This document shows positions 44,885-57,482 of a stretch of DNA of 64,000 nt, one piece after another. How positions within the stretch are numbered: the stretch's first letter is position 1; the number at the start of each line of letters is the position of its first letter. This DNA comes from Cristatella mucedo (taxonomy: Eukaryota > Bryozoa > Phylactolaemata > Cristatellidae). Made by a program: the position numbers and the translations under genes. The DNA is taken from NCBI GenBank assembly GCA_009760855.2, contig WPIO01000098.1, forward strand, positions 498,501 through 562,500, in the 5' to 3' direction. Under the pieces are notes generated by a model. That model was given only the letters and a program-made list of their open reading frames with translations, ran no database searches and was not told the origin of the DNA.

Positions 44885-47480
44885 AATAATAATGGTAATA
44901 ATGATAATGCACTTGATAAAGCGCCCCCAGAGAACTCAATCTCTTTCTAGACGCTTTAAATTTGTTCCAAAGGTAAAAGCGATTGAATGGTGAGTAATAT
45001 CATGCTTGATAAGCAACACGAGTAACATGGATAAGGGTGACATACACTGGATCAGTATGCAAGCATGGTTACTGGCAGCATGCACAGTGTCAGCACTCAT
45101 AAACACAAGAAGGACGAATCACGGGATCCCACTAAATGCTGTCCTAAATAGGTGCGTTTTAAAGTTCTTTATAAATGTGGTCAAGTCAGGGGATGTTCTG
45201 ACGTAAGTCTGGAGTGTATTTAAGGTTTTGGGAGCACAAGAACTAAATGCACGGTCACCAAAGAATTCGAGGTTTGGACGAGGCACTGGTAAACTGTTGG
45301 ATTCCAAAAAGCGGTTAATACGATGCTTGGCCTGGTGGGGGAGTAGATCTGAGAGATAGGCTGGAGCCAAAGAATTAAGTGACTTAAAAGTGAGGGACGT
45401 AACCTTGAAGTCGATTGGTTGCTTGTGTGGTAGCCAGTGTAGGTCGGCGAGAAGTGGTGTGATGTGGCAACTGCGATATCAAGACCGACAAACCTAGCTG
45501 CGGAGTTTCGCACCAGCTGTAAACGCCTGATTGTACATGCCGGGTGGCCGAGTGAGTTACAGAAGCAGTGAGTTACAGAAGTGAAGACGGGATGTCACAA
45601 ATGCATGGCCCAACTTAGACGTGGTATCTTTATCTAAACAAGCCTGAGTTTTAGCAATGTTATGTAGCTGAAAGTAGGCAGACCTGATTGTGGAGCTGAT
45701 GCGTTAGTCTAACGAGAGGTCACCTTGGAACATGACACCTAGATTTCGAGCTGATTCAACAGGAGCTATGCTGTCAGAGCCAATTTTGAGTGTCAGCCAT
45801 TCAACATTCTGAATCACACTGGGTTGGCCCCTAACTAATAAGTTAGTTTTATCATCGTTTAGCTTTAGAAAATGTGCTGCCATCTATGTGTGGATGCCAT
45901 CAATACATGAAGCAAGTGAGTTGAGAAAATTCGAGGTGCTCAAAGACTGGGAGGGATCAAAGCGAATGTACAACTGAGTGTCGTCCGCATAGAAGTGAAA
46001 GCCTAGATTGTGCATGGCAATCACATCAGCAAGAGGGAGAGTATCAACCGTGAAAAGAGCCGGACCTAGCACGGAGCCCTGAGGTACTCCATATTTCAGA
46101 GGTACTTCAGATGATCTTTGTCCATTCACGTCAATACTCTGGAGTCTCCCACTGAGATAGAACCTGAAACTTGAGATGTTGACAAATAAGCTAGAGAACC
46201 AATTAGTTAGATGATTAGTGATCAATAAGTAAGGAGCTACCTGGGAGCGGTTACGGACATCGTGGATCGTAAGCAAAAGCAATTGTGGAGTGTGAACTTT
46301 TCATTCCATAATTTTATTTTAGAAGCTAGACTTGGCTTTCGCTATGATCTATTGGTAGGGTCTACAGAAATCCTTGTATGCCTGTCGACAGACAGTCACT
46401 ACTGATCTTGGGTATGCCCTTACAAGCTGGTTCTTAGAAGACATAGCTAGTTCAATGTCTGAGGTAAAACATAAGTTGTCTAAGCGATGGCACACATTGT
46501 GCTTAGTCAGAGATGTCAACTTGTCGAGCATGTGAGCCAGCAGCATGTTGTAGCAATCTAGGCATGATGACTGGTCGTATCGTCGATTGAGCAGCAGAGG
46601 CGAAGCAGATATTCTCGCACGAACAGAATCGATGTCAAAGGTCGTGAGGTTTTTCTATTCACAGGTGATTTTAGATGAGTCGGAGGGGGGCATACATTGT
46701 AGACTGAATCAGATTTTCTTGCGACCAGATAAGCAGAATTAGGTAATAATTGGTATTGACAAAGTGCAGTGCATGAGAAAATTTGGTCGATTACGTTACC
46801 CTTGAAGTGAGTAGGTCCATGCGTACGAGTCGCAAAAGATAGTGAGGCAGTCAGTGTTCGAAATGCAGTGCTGAAGGCGTAAGACAACTTTTACGAATGA
46901 ATGTTCAAATTAACCATAATAAGGAAAGGTCAATTTCTTGCACACAGAATCGAAATGAGATCAGAGAAATCTCATATACGGGGGAATTGGTGCCCGGAAT
47001 GATATACTACTGCCACCATCGGTAGATTGTTGTCAGGTGAAATCAAGACAATAGTTTGAAAGACTGGTTCGAGGGCACTGCAGACTGCTTGAAGTCGAAG
47101 TTTGAGTGTGCTAGCCACTTAAAATCCAGTTTTGATTGGTTTAGATGTGTGAAGGAAGGAGAAACCAGTCGGATTGGCGTCCTTATTTCTGCAGTTTACC
47201 CATTTTAGATAAGTTTAAGTGAAGGCATGGTCGCTTATTACTAGAGGTTTATTGCACTTTGGGTGATGATTGTAAGACAAGCGTTAGGTTGGGCTGCCGG
47301 AACTATAGCAGGAGTGATGAAAACTAAGTTCAAGTGATTAATTGTAACGGTTGGGGGTGATCGTGCCGAGTGATTCGAGACGTTGCTAGGAATATCAAAC
47401 TAGGGGGGTACTCAGCCCTTATCTCCTAAAAAACGAGCAGCGTCTCGGCTTGCGGCCCTGTAGCCGCTCGTAGACGCTTT
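44885..47480 (-). mobile_element. LINE A, long copy with YADD reverse transcriptase
   Basis: Low end: (AAT)n and hairpin (GATAAAGCGCCCCCAGAGAA). Then the C-terminal region ([18 protein letters not shown]). A 132-codon open frame (45884-46282) holds YGVPQGSVLGPALF and the catalytic FHFYADDTQLYI. The remaining 5' part is collinear with the other long copy, including its APE-endonuclease region near 47000. This gives family A its class: an APE-type LINE of the L2/CR1 kind. Frameshifts make it inactive. Confidence 0.92.
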
Positions 47481-48645
47481 TCCTTTGGTAATGCATAACT
47501 CCCGGATTTGGGCAACAGCAATAACATCTAGGAATGCATTCGAAATATGATAAAAAAAAGCGACAACGGATACGCACGATCACAACCAATGTGCAGAATA
47601 CTGGCTGCTGGTATTTCTACATTGCCACAAACTTCGTGGCAGACCCAGCAGCCCGAAGCGACATGGGTTATATTTCTATAGGCACGTAAGTTCGTACGCC
47701 CTCCGGTCAAACAGCGAACAGGTAAGCTTTAACAAGGTCTCAGCTGTAGCGGCTTAGGTATACGGTATTCACACAAATTTCACTGTTCAGAAACACATGC
47801 AGCGTTCAGTGTTGGAAGGCAAGAATGATGAAATGAAAGAAACAATTAAGCAGTTAGCTCGGTACCCACCTGTGGTAAGCGAACACTGCAGGGGATGACC
47901 AATGCGGTGCAAACAATGAAACCACAGGGTGATGCTTTCGCCTTTCGACGAAAATGGCGCGCCCTTGTAGAATCTCGCGAGATACCCAGGTCTGGCTCAC
48001 CCGGAGTCACCTAAGCGCTATCAGTAAATCATTTGCGAAAATCCGGTGGTTTCAACGTTCTTGCTAGGACGACCAAAACAAGCTATGAGATATCCTCTCT
48101 TAGTAATTAAAATTCGGCTTAATAGCTGTGCATTTAAGTTTATTAAAGCTGTTTATCAAAGCTGCGTCAAATCTGTTTACCAACTGCGGTTACCCTCGGG
48201 CGACTGCACCTGATAAATTAAGAACCGTAGTGCTTTATCAATAAGTGGTCGCGAAATTAGCATGATGTAGTGGTAATATAATTAATCTGAAGAGCCAAGC
48301 CAGCGGGATGTTTGCGGATCTGTAGATGTAGCAAGCTTTTGCATGCCCAGAGCGGCCCTTTGGTCGGGGCCGGTTGGCCCGCTTCGTACTGCCAATGCAG
48401 TTGAACGGTAGTCGATTCAGCCACAGGGGGTAAGCTGATTTGACAGCCCAATTGGATATAGTGGTAGAACATCGCCATCAATTTCAGTGACAATCAAGCA
48501 TCAAAAACTGCAAAACTCAAATCCGCGACCTAGGTCGTAGTAAGCTAACCCATGAATTCCTTGACTCAGACCCCGAGGAAATCTAATTAGCTTGCATAGG
48601 CACAGCTCTCGCAATAAAGAGGTATATTTATATATCTTAAAGTTT
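47481..48645. other. Unannotated
   Basis: About 1.2 kb with no recognised repeat, gene or RNA. Confidence 0.4.
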
Positions 48646-48649
48646 ATTG

Positions 48650-50922
48650 CACCTTAGCCGGAGAAGCCCTGCCTTAACCGGGCCGCAGGAATTCCCACGA
48701 CTCCCGGTTCAGGAGCCGGTAATCCACGGCTACCGAAGCGGAAGTAGCGTCCGAGACGCACAGCCGCCGCCGAAATGCCATTCGATCCTTGTGGGAAATA
48801 CCGAGTTGGCTAGGCAGGCTTAACTATGCAGCTACCAGCGACCCAGGGCAACAGCCACGAAGGGCTTTGCCTCGACCGACCGATAGCCAGCGGTCGGGAA
48901 GGACAGGAAGGCTTTGGCCTCGTAATGATCGACAGTTTTCTTTGAAGCTACAATCAAGGCAAGATTGCTGTTGCCAAACGGCAACGTTGTGTCGACTATG
49001 ACCTCATCGGTGCAGTGTCGAAGACCAGATCTGACTGGAGAGCCGGACTACTAACCCCTCAGCGAGCAGTTAGGCTCAACCCGCCGAGAGGCAGGAGAGT
49101 AAAGTGGCAGAAGAGATCCGATTAGCAGACCCAGAACCAGGTTATGGCGAGCCGTTATTGCTTGCAGTATCGGTCGGCCGTAGTTTAGGACGTGGCAGAC
49201 GGTCTCAATCTCAGTGTAGCAAAGGAGGCAGTTGGTGGCCATTCCGGAAATGACCGGTTCATGTCAGCGCCCACCTGCACGTAGTGCAGGTGGGCACAGT
49301 GAACGAACCACCCATGGTGTAAGAGTGGCCGTGGGTCGCTAACCTGTCCGTGGCCAGTGAACGGCCGACCCTGCCCTGAGCAGGCTGACCTGCCCTAGGT
49401 ACCTTCAGCCAGCCTGGCAAACTTTTGCAGTTTTTTTATGGCAACTAACTAGCAGCACGCATGAGTGCTCCATCACATCGGGGTCGGTTGAGGCCACCAG
49501 GAATCCAAATCCTCTAGCAAGATAAGACAGCAGAGATGTATAAGGCGACGTCCTCCATCCGCCAAATGTGAGACTGGGCCGACCCTGTCTTCAGTGCCGA
49601 AGGCGGCTGGGGTATGGTGATGTGAGACCTCGTCGCCAGACGAAGGCCCACGCTGTCAACGGCCCGTTCGAGGCGGTACGTGCGACTCGTGGCAGGCCAG
49701 CTTTGGGGGAGTGCAACATACGGCAGGCTTATCCAACTCGCGGGATTATCGAGCTGATGGCGAAGCGTACGAGACCAAGGCCTCCGTCTGAGCGTGTTGC
49801 AAACGGGAAGTGTATCGAGCGGAAGTGCAGCAAGCGGTACACAGACCGGCAGAGCTCAGCACGATCCTTATCGGCAGGAAGCAGGGTAGACTTAGGCACC
49901 AGCCGAACTCAACGGAGGTAACCGAGCCATGGCAGAAGGAGCTTCCACAAGGCATCAAGCTTTTGCCATGGTTTCAAGAAGGCTTGTCTGCAGTAAGCGA
50001 AGGTCCCTGTCAAGGGATAGGCTGCTCTGCTTAATCGCGGCCCTGGGCCACATGAGACCCAGCAGGATCCGAGATAGGTCACAACTCATCTCGGGAAGAA
50101 GCTCGGGAATCTTGCGGCCGTGCAAGGAGATGGAAGCAGGCACTGGCTTTTTGCCCCGGCAGGTGACCACGCAATACTTTTGTGGACGAACTACATGCCC
50201 AGCGGCAGGACGGCTCCCTCGGCTGCCCAAACCAGGGCCTGCATGCTGGTGGACATGCCCGAGAATAGACTAAAACGAGGCCATCTGCCTTAGCACAGTC
50301 AGACAGAGCATTTTCAGCCATCATGCAGCTGACCCCAGAGTGCTGCTGGAGAGCCGGCTCAATAACCAGATCTAATAGACTCGGAGGGGGAGGGGGACAG
50401 CCCTGCACCCTGTCGAAAGCCAGCCGTCGTCGAGAAAGCTGTCAATGACTCGTCGCACACCCGCAGCTCCAGAAGCTAGCCGGTGTAAAGACTCTCCATG
50501 AACGTGAAGAAGTCCTCGTCCACGACGACATGTCGAAGCACACGGATCAGAGAGACGTCTTGGAGTACTATCAAAGACTTTCTGCAGATCGAGATATGCA
50601 GTGTCGACCATGCCAGCTGGCTCCCTGCCAACCCCAGGACTCTTTAAAAAGCTCTGTACTACTGAGGACTGCTAGGCAGCCCTCCATACTGGAACAAAGC
50701 CCTTCTGCTGGGGAAACAGGAACCAACAGCTGCCTACAAGCTTGCCCAAGCCTAGCGACAAGGCAGCCCGAGAATAGCTTATAAAGCATGGGCAACACCA
50801 TGATTAGTCGAAAGTTTCCAGGTAGGCTGGGATCGCCCTTCTCGTGGATCAGTATCGCGAGACCATTTTTTAAGATTATGGAATGAAGTAATGTCCCGAC
50901 GTGGAGGCAATCGCTTAGGATA

Positions 50923-50930
<8 letters not shown>
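48650..50930 (-). mobile_element. RLE-type LINE, copy 3, degraded
   Basis: Minus strand. From the high end: LPMLYKLFSGCLVARL (about 50790-50750), DLQKVFDS (about 50590-50570), then the N-terminal side of the linker. The CCHC finger reads CLLCYTEIETVCHVLNYGRP (about 49230-49170, last Cys changed to Tyr). Then a decayed endonuclease, then the 3' UTR from 48890 down. Same family as copies 1 and 2. Confidence 0.8.

Positions 50931-50992
<62 letters not shown>
50931..50992. repeat. (CT)n microsatellite
   Basis: CT run abutting the 3' end of a minus-strand LINE B fragment. It separates that fragment from the RLE-type LINE. Confidence 0.95.
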
Positions 50993-50995
<3 letters not shown>

Positions 50996-51065
50996 CTCCG
51001 TCTGTAACTCCACAAAATCATAAAGACCATGTGGGTATTACACAGGAGAGTTATGTATAGCGCAG
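50993..51065 (-). mobile_element. LINE B 3'-end fragment
   Basis: GTATCTCCGTCTGTAACTCC ..AGAGTTATGTATAGCGCA is the last 70 bp of family B, 5'-truncated, with its tail replaced by (CT)n. Confidence 0.85.
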
Positions 51066-51340
51066 TCATGCAGGTGATTTGCCTGCATCCAGGGTCGATT
51101 GGCAGTATTCTAGACGGCCATCTCTTCGAGAGGTGCAACGAGCACATCGAAGGCATGTAGCAATGTCGACCATGAAACGTGGTGACATTAGGTTGCAGCC
51201 CTGCACCGAGTTGAGGTGGGACCGTCCTTTGTAGGAAAACTATCGACTCGCCAAGCCTGTGATTCGGCCTCCCAGCGACAGCGGCAGGTCACCAGGGAAA
51301 CAGCAGGGAAACACGGCCGGCACCGGTAGAAAAAATGTGA
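51066..51340. other. Unannotated; possibly more of RLE-type LINE copy 3
   Basis: A minus frame reads CSLHLSKRWPSRILP here, which could continue the RLE LINE upstream of the microsatellite. Not certain. Confidence 0.35.
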
Positions 51341-51344
51341 TAAA

Positions 51345-54300
51345 AGTAATAATCATGATACACTTGATAAAGCACTCTCCGAGAACACAATCTCGGTGCT
51401 TTACATTTGCTGCAAAGGAATTGCGATCGAATTGTGAGTAGTACCATGCTTGATAAACATCATGAATAACATAGTTAGGGATGACAGGCACTGGAGCAGC
51501 AAGCAAATGTAGTTAGTGGCAACACGCAACAGCATCAGCACGCACAAGCTAACAATGGAAAATTCACAGGGTCCCATTAAATGCTGTCATAAATAGGTAC
51601 GTTTTTAATTTCTTTTTAAATGTAGTCAAGTCATGGGATATGACAAAAATCGGGAGTGAATCATAGTTTTGGGGACGTACGATCTAAATACACATTCTCC
51701 AAATGAATTGAGGTTTGTACGAGGCATAGGTATACAATTAGATTCCGAAAAGCTGCAGGGTGCGATTCTTGGCCTGGTGAGGGAATAGATCTGATAGGTA
51801 GGCTGGAGCCAAAGAATGAAGGAACCTAAAAGTGAGGGACAAAACCTTGAAGTAGATCCGTTGCTTGACTGGGGGCTAGTGCAGGTCGGCCAGAAGTGGT
51901 GTGATGTGGCAAGTGGAACGCTTCCTACAGACAAGCCTAGCTCCAGAGTTTGGCACCAGCTGTAAGCGCCGGATTGCACAAGCCGGTAGACCAGGAAGCA
52001 GTGAGTTACACAAGCCAAGTCGGAATGTCACAAATGCATGGACCAACTTAAATGCGGCATCCCCATCTAAAAAAGCCAGCCTTTTAGCAATGTTAAGTAG
52101 CTGAACATAAACCAGAGTTAACTGTGGAGCTGAAGTGGTCGTCTAACGAATGGTCACTTTGGAACATGATATCTAGATTTCGTCAAGACTAAACAGGAGA
52201 TATACTGGCAGAGCCGAATTTGAGCTTTAGCCTTTCCAATTTCTGAACTACACTTGGTTTGCCCATAACTAGTAATCTAGTTTTATCATCATTTAGCTTA
52301 AGAAAGTTTGCTGCCATCAATGTTGGATGTCATCAATGCATGCAGGTAGGGAGTTCAGAGAATTTGTCGTGCTCGAAGGCCGGGAGGTACCAAAACAAAA
52401 GTACAACTGAATGTCATCCGCATAGAAGTGAAAGCGTAGATTGTGCTTAGCAGTAACATAAGCAAGAAATACAGAGAGAGTATACACTATGAAAAGGACT
52501 GGACCTAGCATGTAGCCCTGAGGTACCTCACATTTCAGAGCTACTTCGGATGACATTTTTCCATTCATATCTATACTCTGGAGTATTCCACTGAAATAGG
52601 ACATTCATTTTTGCTGAGCGTTGCAAGTTCTGTCAAGGCAAGATGAGATGCTCCTGAGAAGGACTTGGTGATCAATGGTGTCTAAAGCTGCCAAAAGATT
52701 GGGCAAAAAAACGGAGAAACCCTACCCATGCCTGCATTCCTAAGTAGGTCGTTGAATGCTCGAAGAAATGCTGACTCTGTGGAGTGATTGGCTGTACAAC
52801 CCGACTGGAAGGTTTCAATTTCCAATTAATGAGTACAACTGTTCTGCGACGACTCGTTCCAGTGTCTTTGATAGTAGTGGTAGAAAACATACAGTGTGGT
52901 AGTTGTCCTAGTTCTCTTTGTCTAGTTTCGCTTACGTGAGTAGTGGCCTGACTACAGCTTTTTCGAAAGGTGCAGGGACATGACCTGAGTTTAATGACAT
53001 ATTGGTGATGTTAGTTGTACATGGCAGCTGTAGATCAGTGCAACCTAGGAGGAGGACAGTGGGAACACGATCCAAATAAGTTGTTGTCTTCTTTAATTAA
53101 GATAGGAACTTCAGGACGACACCACTAGTGACCTGCTTGAATTTAGACATTAAGGGTCTGCAAGGAATCGTGGGACAGCATTCCAGAGGGGGCGCTGCCA
53201 TCTTAGGGATGGAGTCTCTGATCTTGTTTATCTTCTTAACAAAGAAGGTAGAGGAACGATGATCTAGATTATCATAGGGATCATCCGGTAAGTTGCTAAA
53301 TTAGGAGCGGTTGAGGAGACGGCTGATCGTCGACATCAGCATTTTTGGATTGTACATTTGTGATTCAACAATGTTTTTGTAGAAGCTAGACTTGGCCTTT
53401 GCTAGGCTAGATTGGTACGACCTACAATATTCCTCGAATGCTTATGGATGGACAGTCAGTCCCAATATTTTGCATGCTTTTTCAAGATTGCGCTTAGTAG
53501 ATCTAGCTAGTTTAATCTCTGTGATAAGCCATAGGCCGTCTGGTTGAGGGCGCAGAGCTTGCTTAGTCAGAGTTGTAAACTCGTCGAGCGTGTCAGCTAG
53601 TGTCGTGTTGTAGCTATCCGCCAATGATGACAGATCGGACGGTGGACTGAGCAGCAGAGGCGGGGAAGATATTCTCACACGGACAACATTGATGTCAAGA
53701 GTCTTTAGGTTTCGCGATTCTCACGTAATTGCAGATGGAGAGAAGGAGAGCCGTAATGGCTCACTAGGTAAGGTGGTTGCTTTTCATGACTTTGGCCCCG
53801 AAGTCGTGGGTTCGAATCCTGTGGTGGGCGATCTTCTATTGCTGCTGAAAGCGGACGTGATAGCCGTCAATGCTCTTCTGTCGCTATACAAAAAGTGGCT
53901 GTTAAATCAGCTTGTATTTATTTATAAGGAGGGCGCATATCTTAGACTTAATGAGATCTGCATGTGGTCAGATAAGCAGGATTTGGTAATAATTGCTTAA
54001 GAAAAAGGCCCTTCGTATGAAAAAATTTGGTCGAGCGTAAGAACCGTGATGTGAGTAAGGCCTCACATATAAGCCACATGATACAATGAGTCAGTTAACG
54101 CACGAAATTCAGTGCTGAAGGCGTCAGATACGTTATCTGATGTATCTGACGATACATTCGATACAAATGTTATTAAATATGTTATCAAAGTAAATGTTTA
54201 AATCACCCATGCTGAGAAAGGATCGATATATTGCGCACAGTATGAATCCTAACGAAATGAGATCGGAGAAATCACAGATAAAGAACGATTTGGTAACCGG

Positions 54301-54790
54301 TGGGCGATAGACTACTGCCAAAATCGGTAGATCGTTTTCGGGTGAAATTAAGACAATCGATTCAAGAGACAGCTTTGGGGTAGTGCAAGTGGGTTGGAGT
54401 CGAATTTGGAGCACATAATTATAGCAACTTTACTTCCAGTTTTGATTGATCTAGGAGTGTGAAAAAATGAGAAACCAGTTGGGGTGTCGTCTTCGCTTGT
54501 CGGACAGTTCACCGATTTTAGCCATGCTTCAGCCTAAGCGAGCTGGTCGTGACCATTTTCAGAAACAGGGTCGCTCACTACTAGCGGTTTATTGCACATT
54601 GAGTGAGGTTTCCATAGGCAAGAGTTAAATTGGACTGCCAGAGTTATAGCTGGCCTGATGAACAATAAGTTAGAGAGATTTGCAATGATACATGTGGGGG
54701 ACCGTGCTTAGCGGTTCGAGACATTGCGAGGAATACCAAACGAGCTAGTACTGAGCTCCTAGTTCCTGCCAAACGAGTGGCGTCTAAGAG
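51345..54790 (-). mobile_element. LINE A, longest copy (APE endonuclease and reverse transcriptase)
   Basis: Low end: tail and hairpin (GATAAAGCACTCTCCGAGAA), then 3' UTR and C-terminal region ([16 protein letters not shown] in shifted frame). Reverse transcriptase at 52317-52604: CEVPQGYMLGPVLFIVYTL and FHFYADDIQLYFCF. Endonuclease at 54133-54414: AVVYRPP and MGDLNIYFDN, the GDLNIH-type APE motif. It is split by a plus SINE at 53749-53925. Stops and frameshifts are frequent. Confidence 0.92.
53749..53925 (+). mobile_element. SINE family 2 (tRNA-derived), nested in LINE A
   Basis: A-box-like TGGCTCACTAGGTAAGG, B box GTGGGTTCGAATCCTG (a near-consensus GGTTCGAATCC), and a tail with TGTCGCTATACAAAAAGTGG, TTAAATCAGC and (TTTA)n. 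AAGGAG at 53743-53748 and 53926-53931 is a likely target duplication. The tail lacks the family 1 hairpin. Confidence 0.88.
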
Positions 54791-54937
54791 TTCTCCCGGA
54801 TGACCTTCGAATGGTTGGTGGCGTCGAACCGCTGCTTGTTCGAGGCTCTTATCTGGTCCCAGGGCCGCGGCTCACCCAGGGTAGGCATGTCTGGCAGCGA
54901 TGGAGGGTGCTTCGAACGGGCAGGTTTTCGCTTTATA

Positions 54938-55052
54938 TGTGTGTGTGTGTGTGTGTGCGTGTATAAATATATATGAATACACATATATATATCTATGAGA
55001 GAGTTAGCGAGAAAGGGATAGCGAGAGAGAGAGAGAGAGAGAAAGAGAGGGG
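54938..55052. repeat. (GT)n and (GA)n simple repeats
   Basis: A short GT run, an AT-rich spacer, then a GA run. Confidence 0.9.
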
Positions 55053-55194
55053 GTTACTTACAAAAGAGACGCCGCGTCTAAGTGCAGGTGGTGAGTCGGC
55101 TCTTGTGCTTAGCTCTAGCCGGAATCTCTAACTTAAACTCAACTTATTGGGCCTGTGTTCTAGTCCACAGCTTTGGCTTACTTCTTATGATACA

Positions 55195-55420
55195 TGTAAT
55201 AATATGATAATACATTTGATAAAGTGCCCTCAGACAACTAAATATCTTCCTAGGCACTTTAGATTTGTTGTAAAAGAAGCACGGTCGAATGGTTAGTTGT
55301 AGTATGCTCAATAAGTAACAAGAAAAGTCCGGTTAGGGGTGACACGCACAGGGTTAGCATGCAAGTGTGGTTAGTGGTAGCATGCAGCAGTGTCAGGACG
55401 CATATGCACGTGCAGGACAT
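55195..55420 (-). mobile_element. LINE A 3' end
   Basis: Tail, hairpin (GATAAAGTGCCCTCAGACAA) and 3' UTR blocks (GCACAGGGTTAGCATGCAAG). Confidence 0.88.
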
Positions 55421-55875
55421 ACTTTGATCTGCAGTGCTAGCCTGTGAAGATCTAATTTCTTAGCACTTCATCATTCTAACAACATTGCCGGATGTGGTGC
55501 CTGAGCTTAAAAATTCTAAAGCGTTAAATGGGTTCGTTTAGTGTGCTAGGCTGTCTGTCGACGGCTATCATAAAGTGGCGAAATTGTTGGATTGCCATCA
55601 ACCTGTGCCTCGCTAGGCGCGTTATTTATGTGGCTGACATCGCTTTCCAGAATGAATACGATGAAACCGTTGCTCTCTGAAAAAACCATGACATGCCAGA
55701 GCGTCGGTACGATTTCGCTTTGATTTTTTGATAGATACAAAGTAAACTGATGCATTAAAAGTTATGGATCAGCTTTAAAAATGTAGATGGTGATTTCAAA
55801 GCTTTAAGACTGAACGAAATTTAAGTATCAAATTGTACAAGAGAGGCTTCTGCTTACGGAAACATTGATTGCGCC
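55421..55875. other. Unannotated; possible decayed piece of repeat X
   Basis: ATGGATCAGCTTTAAAAATG ..ACTGAACGAAATTTAAG near 55763 resembles the repeat X segment near 60942. The match is short. Confidence 0.35.
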
Positions 55876-55879
55876 CTGT

Positions 55880-57190
55880 TCTGATAGCTGTACATCTGAG
55901 ACCACCTCACTCGGGTTGTAGTTCTGTCAGTCCGTGCGATCTGACAAGGTTGGTGGTGGGATTGTGGTTGCTGTTCGTGAATCACTTGGCTATTTAGACA
56001 TTCGGTTTTTCGCATGGGCCATCATTTGAATCAATTGCAATCAGGTCCTCATCAAAGACAACGCCTATCCCTGTTTTGATTTACCGAGATTATTCTGGCT
56101 GTCCAAACTTGTGCAGTCAGGAATTTTCGGAGATCCTTGCTAAAATATTTCTGTTTGATGGGCCGTTACTGTTTGCATTAGGTTTCTAAACTCACGAGAC
56201 AATTATGCTCAGTTCTTGACTGTTTGGAGAAGTTTGGTTTTGGTCTAAAACGTTAAGCTCATCGCTCAAGTTGGCGGTCACACCATGGATCTCATTAACA
56301 CTAAGGATGGCTGCCCGTCTTACCTCTTTGTGTAACCGCTGACACTGTCGTATCATTTTTTCGATCTCGTTTACTGTTATTACTGCATTGTACGTACGGA
56401 GTAACACCGAGTTTTTCCAGCGAAAAAATCAGTGACAAAGACATGTTTTTGAGTTGAAGTTGAGGTAGGTCTTTATGATCAATATCCAGAACCGATGACC
56501 AGCCTCAATAACTTCACAGATGCAGTGAACACGAAACCTATGAGTGCTCTTGATGAACATACTCTCGTACCCTCTGTCCCTGAACACAGTGGTGGAGATT
56601 CCCTTTAATTTACCAACAACTGTAAGCGTTGGGCCATGTTAAGTGCAGGCTTGAACTCAGTTTTAAGATGTCAGGATCTAGATCTAGTCATTTTATAAGA
56701 CTTCCTCCGTGTCTTTACTGGGAGGCTTAAAAAAGCCAGGGATTCTTTTTTGGCTCGAAAAATGGTCCGGCCAATCAGGCCCAAACAAGATTTATAAGAA
56801 TTTTAACAATTTGATGGCCTACGAGGTCTCGCCCTTATTACCAAATAATAACGACTCACCAAAATTTGTTCAATATTTATTACTGAATGAATGGTGCAAA
56901 TTTTGCCTCCATAAAGCCCTGTCCGACTGAAGCAGTTACTGAATCACAACGGGCGAACTTTAAAAGATTTTCCCGTGGTCTTTGCATGCCACGTGGCTAC
57001 CTTAATAAGATCAAGTAAAAAGAAAAAGCTCGTCTCCTAAAAACCGCATGTCATAAACTTGTTCTCTACTGGCAGAACAGCTTTACCCATTGCCGAAATT
57101 TTTCATGCTTCTATAGTCAAAGGGTCGTACCTAAGTCCTTGATATTGGCCACCGTTAGACTCATACTTAAAGAGTCTAAATTAAATAAAG
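55880..57190 (+). mobile_element. Degraded LINE of another family (tentative)
   Basis: Broken plus frames read VGGGIVVAVRESLGYLDIRF near 55950 and an IYR-type strand near 56075, like the middle of an APE endonuclease. Around 56990 a Lys-rich RGYLNKIK stretch follows. No reverse-transcriptase motif could be placed. Confidence 0.4.
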
Positions 57191-57344
57191 AGATTTTTGC
57201 AAACTAGCCTCGCATTTTCCTTATTTCTTCGGGTCAGAGTTTCTTGAAAGATTTTCACGAACCAGCTGCTAGGAAATGTTGAAAAACATGAAAATAGAAA
57301 ATTCCAATCGTGTTTCAAGCGGTAGCATTTCATTGAAATCACCG

Positions 57345-57482
57345 CTCAGGTTCGGCCCGGAGGTTAACGTGCTCGCCTCGACTAAGGTCTGGCTGAGGTC
57401 GTGGTCTCGAGCCCCATGGCATACATGAAGCGCCTGAATAAAGGTTAAGTTCTCTTAAGGTGCTATGCGAATGAATTGCATG
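57345..57482 (+). mobile_element. SINE family 1
   Basis: CCGGAGGTTAACGTGCTCGC (A box), GTCGTGGTCTCGAGCCCC (B box), tail AAGCGCCTGAATAAAGGTTA with TTCTCTTAAGGTGCTATGCG. Confidence 0.85.
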
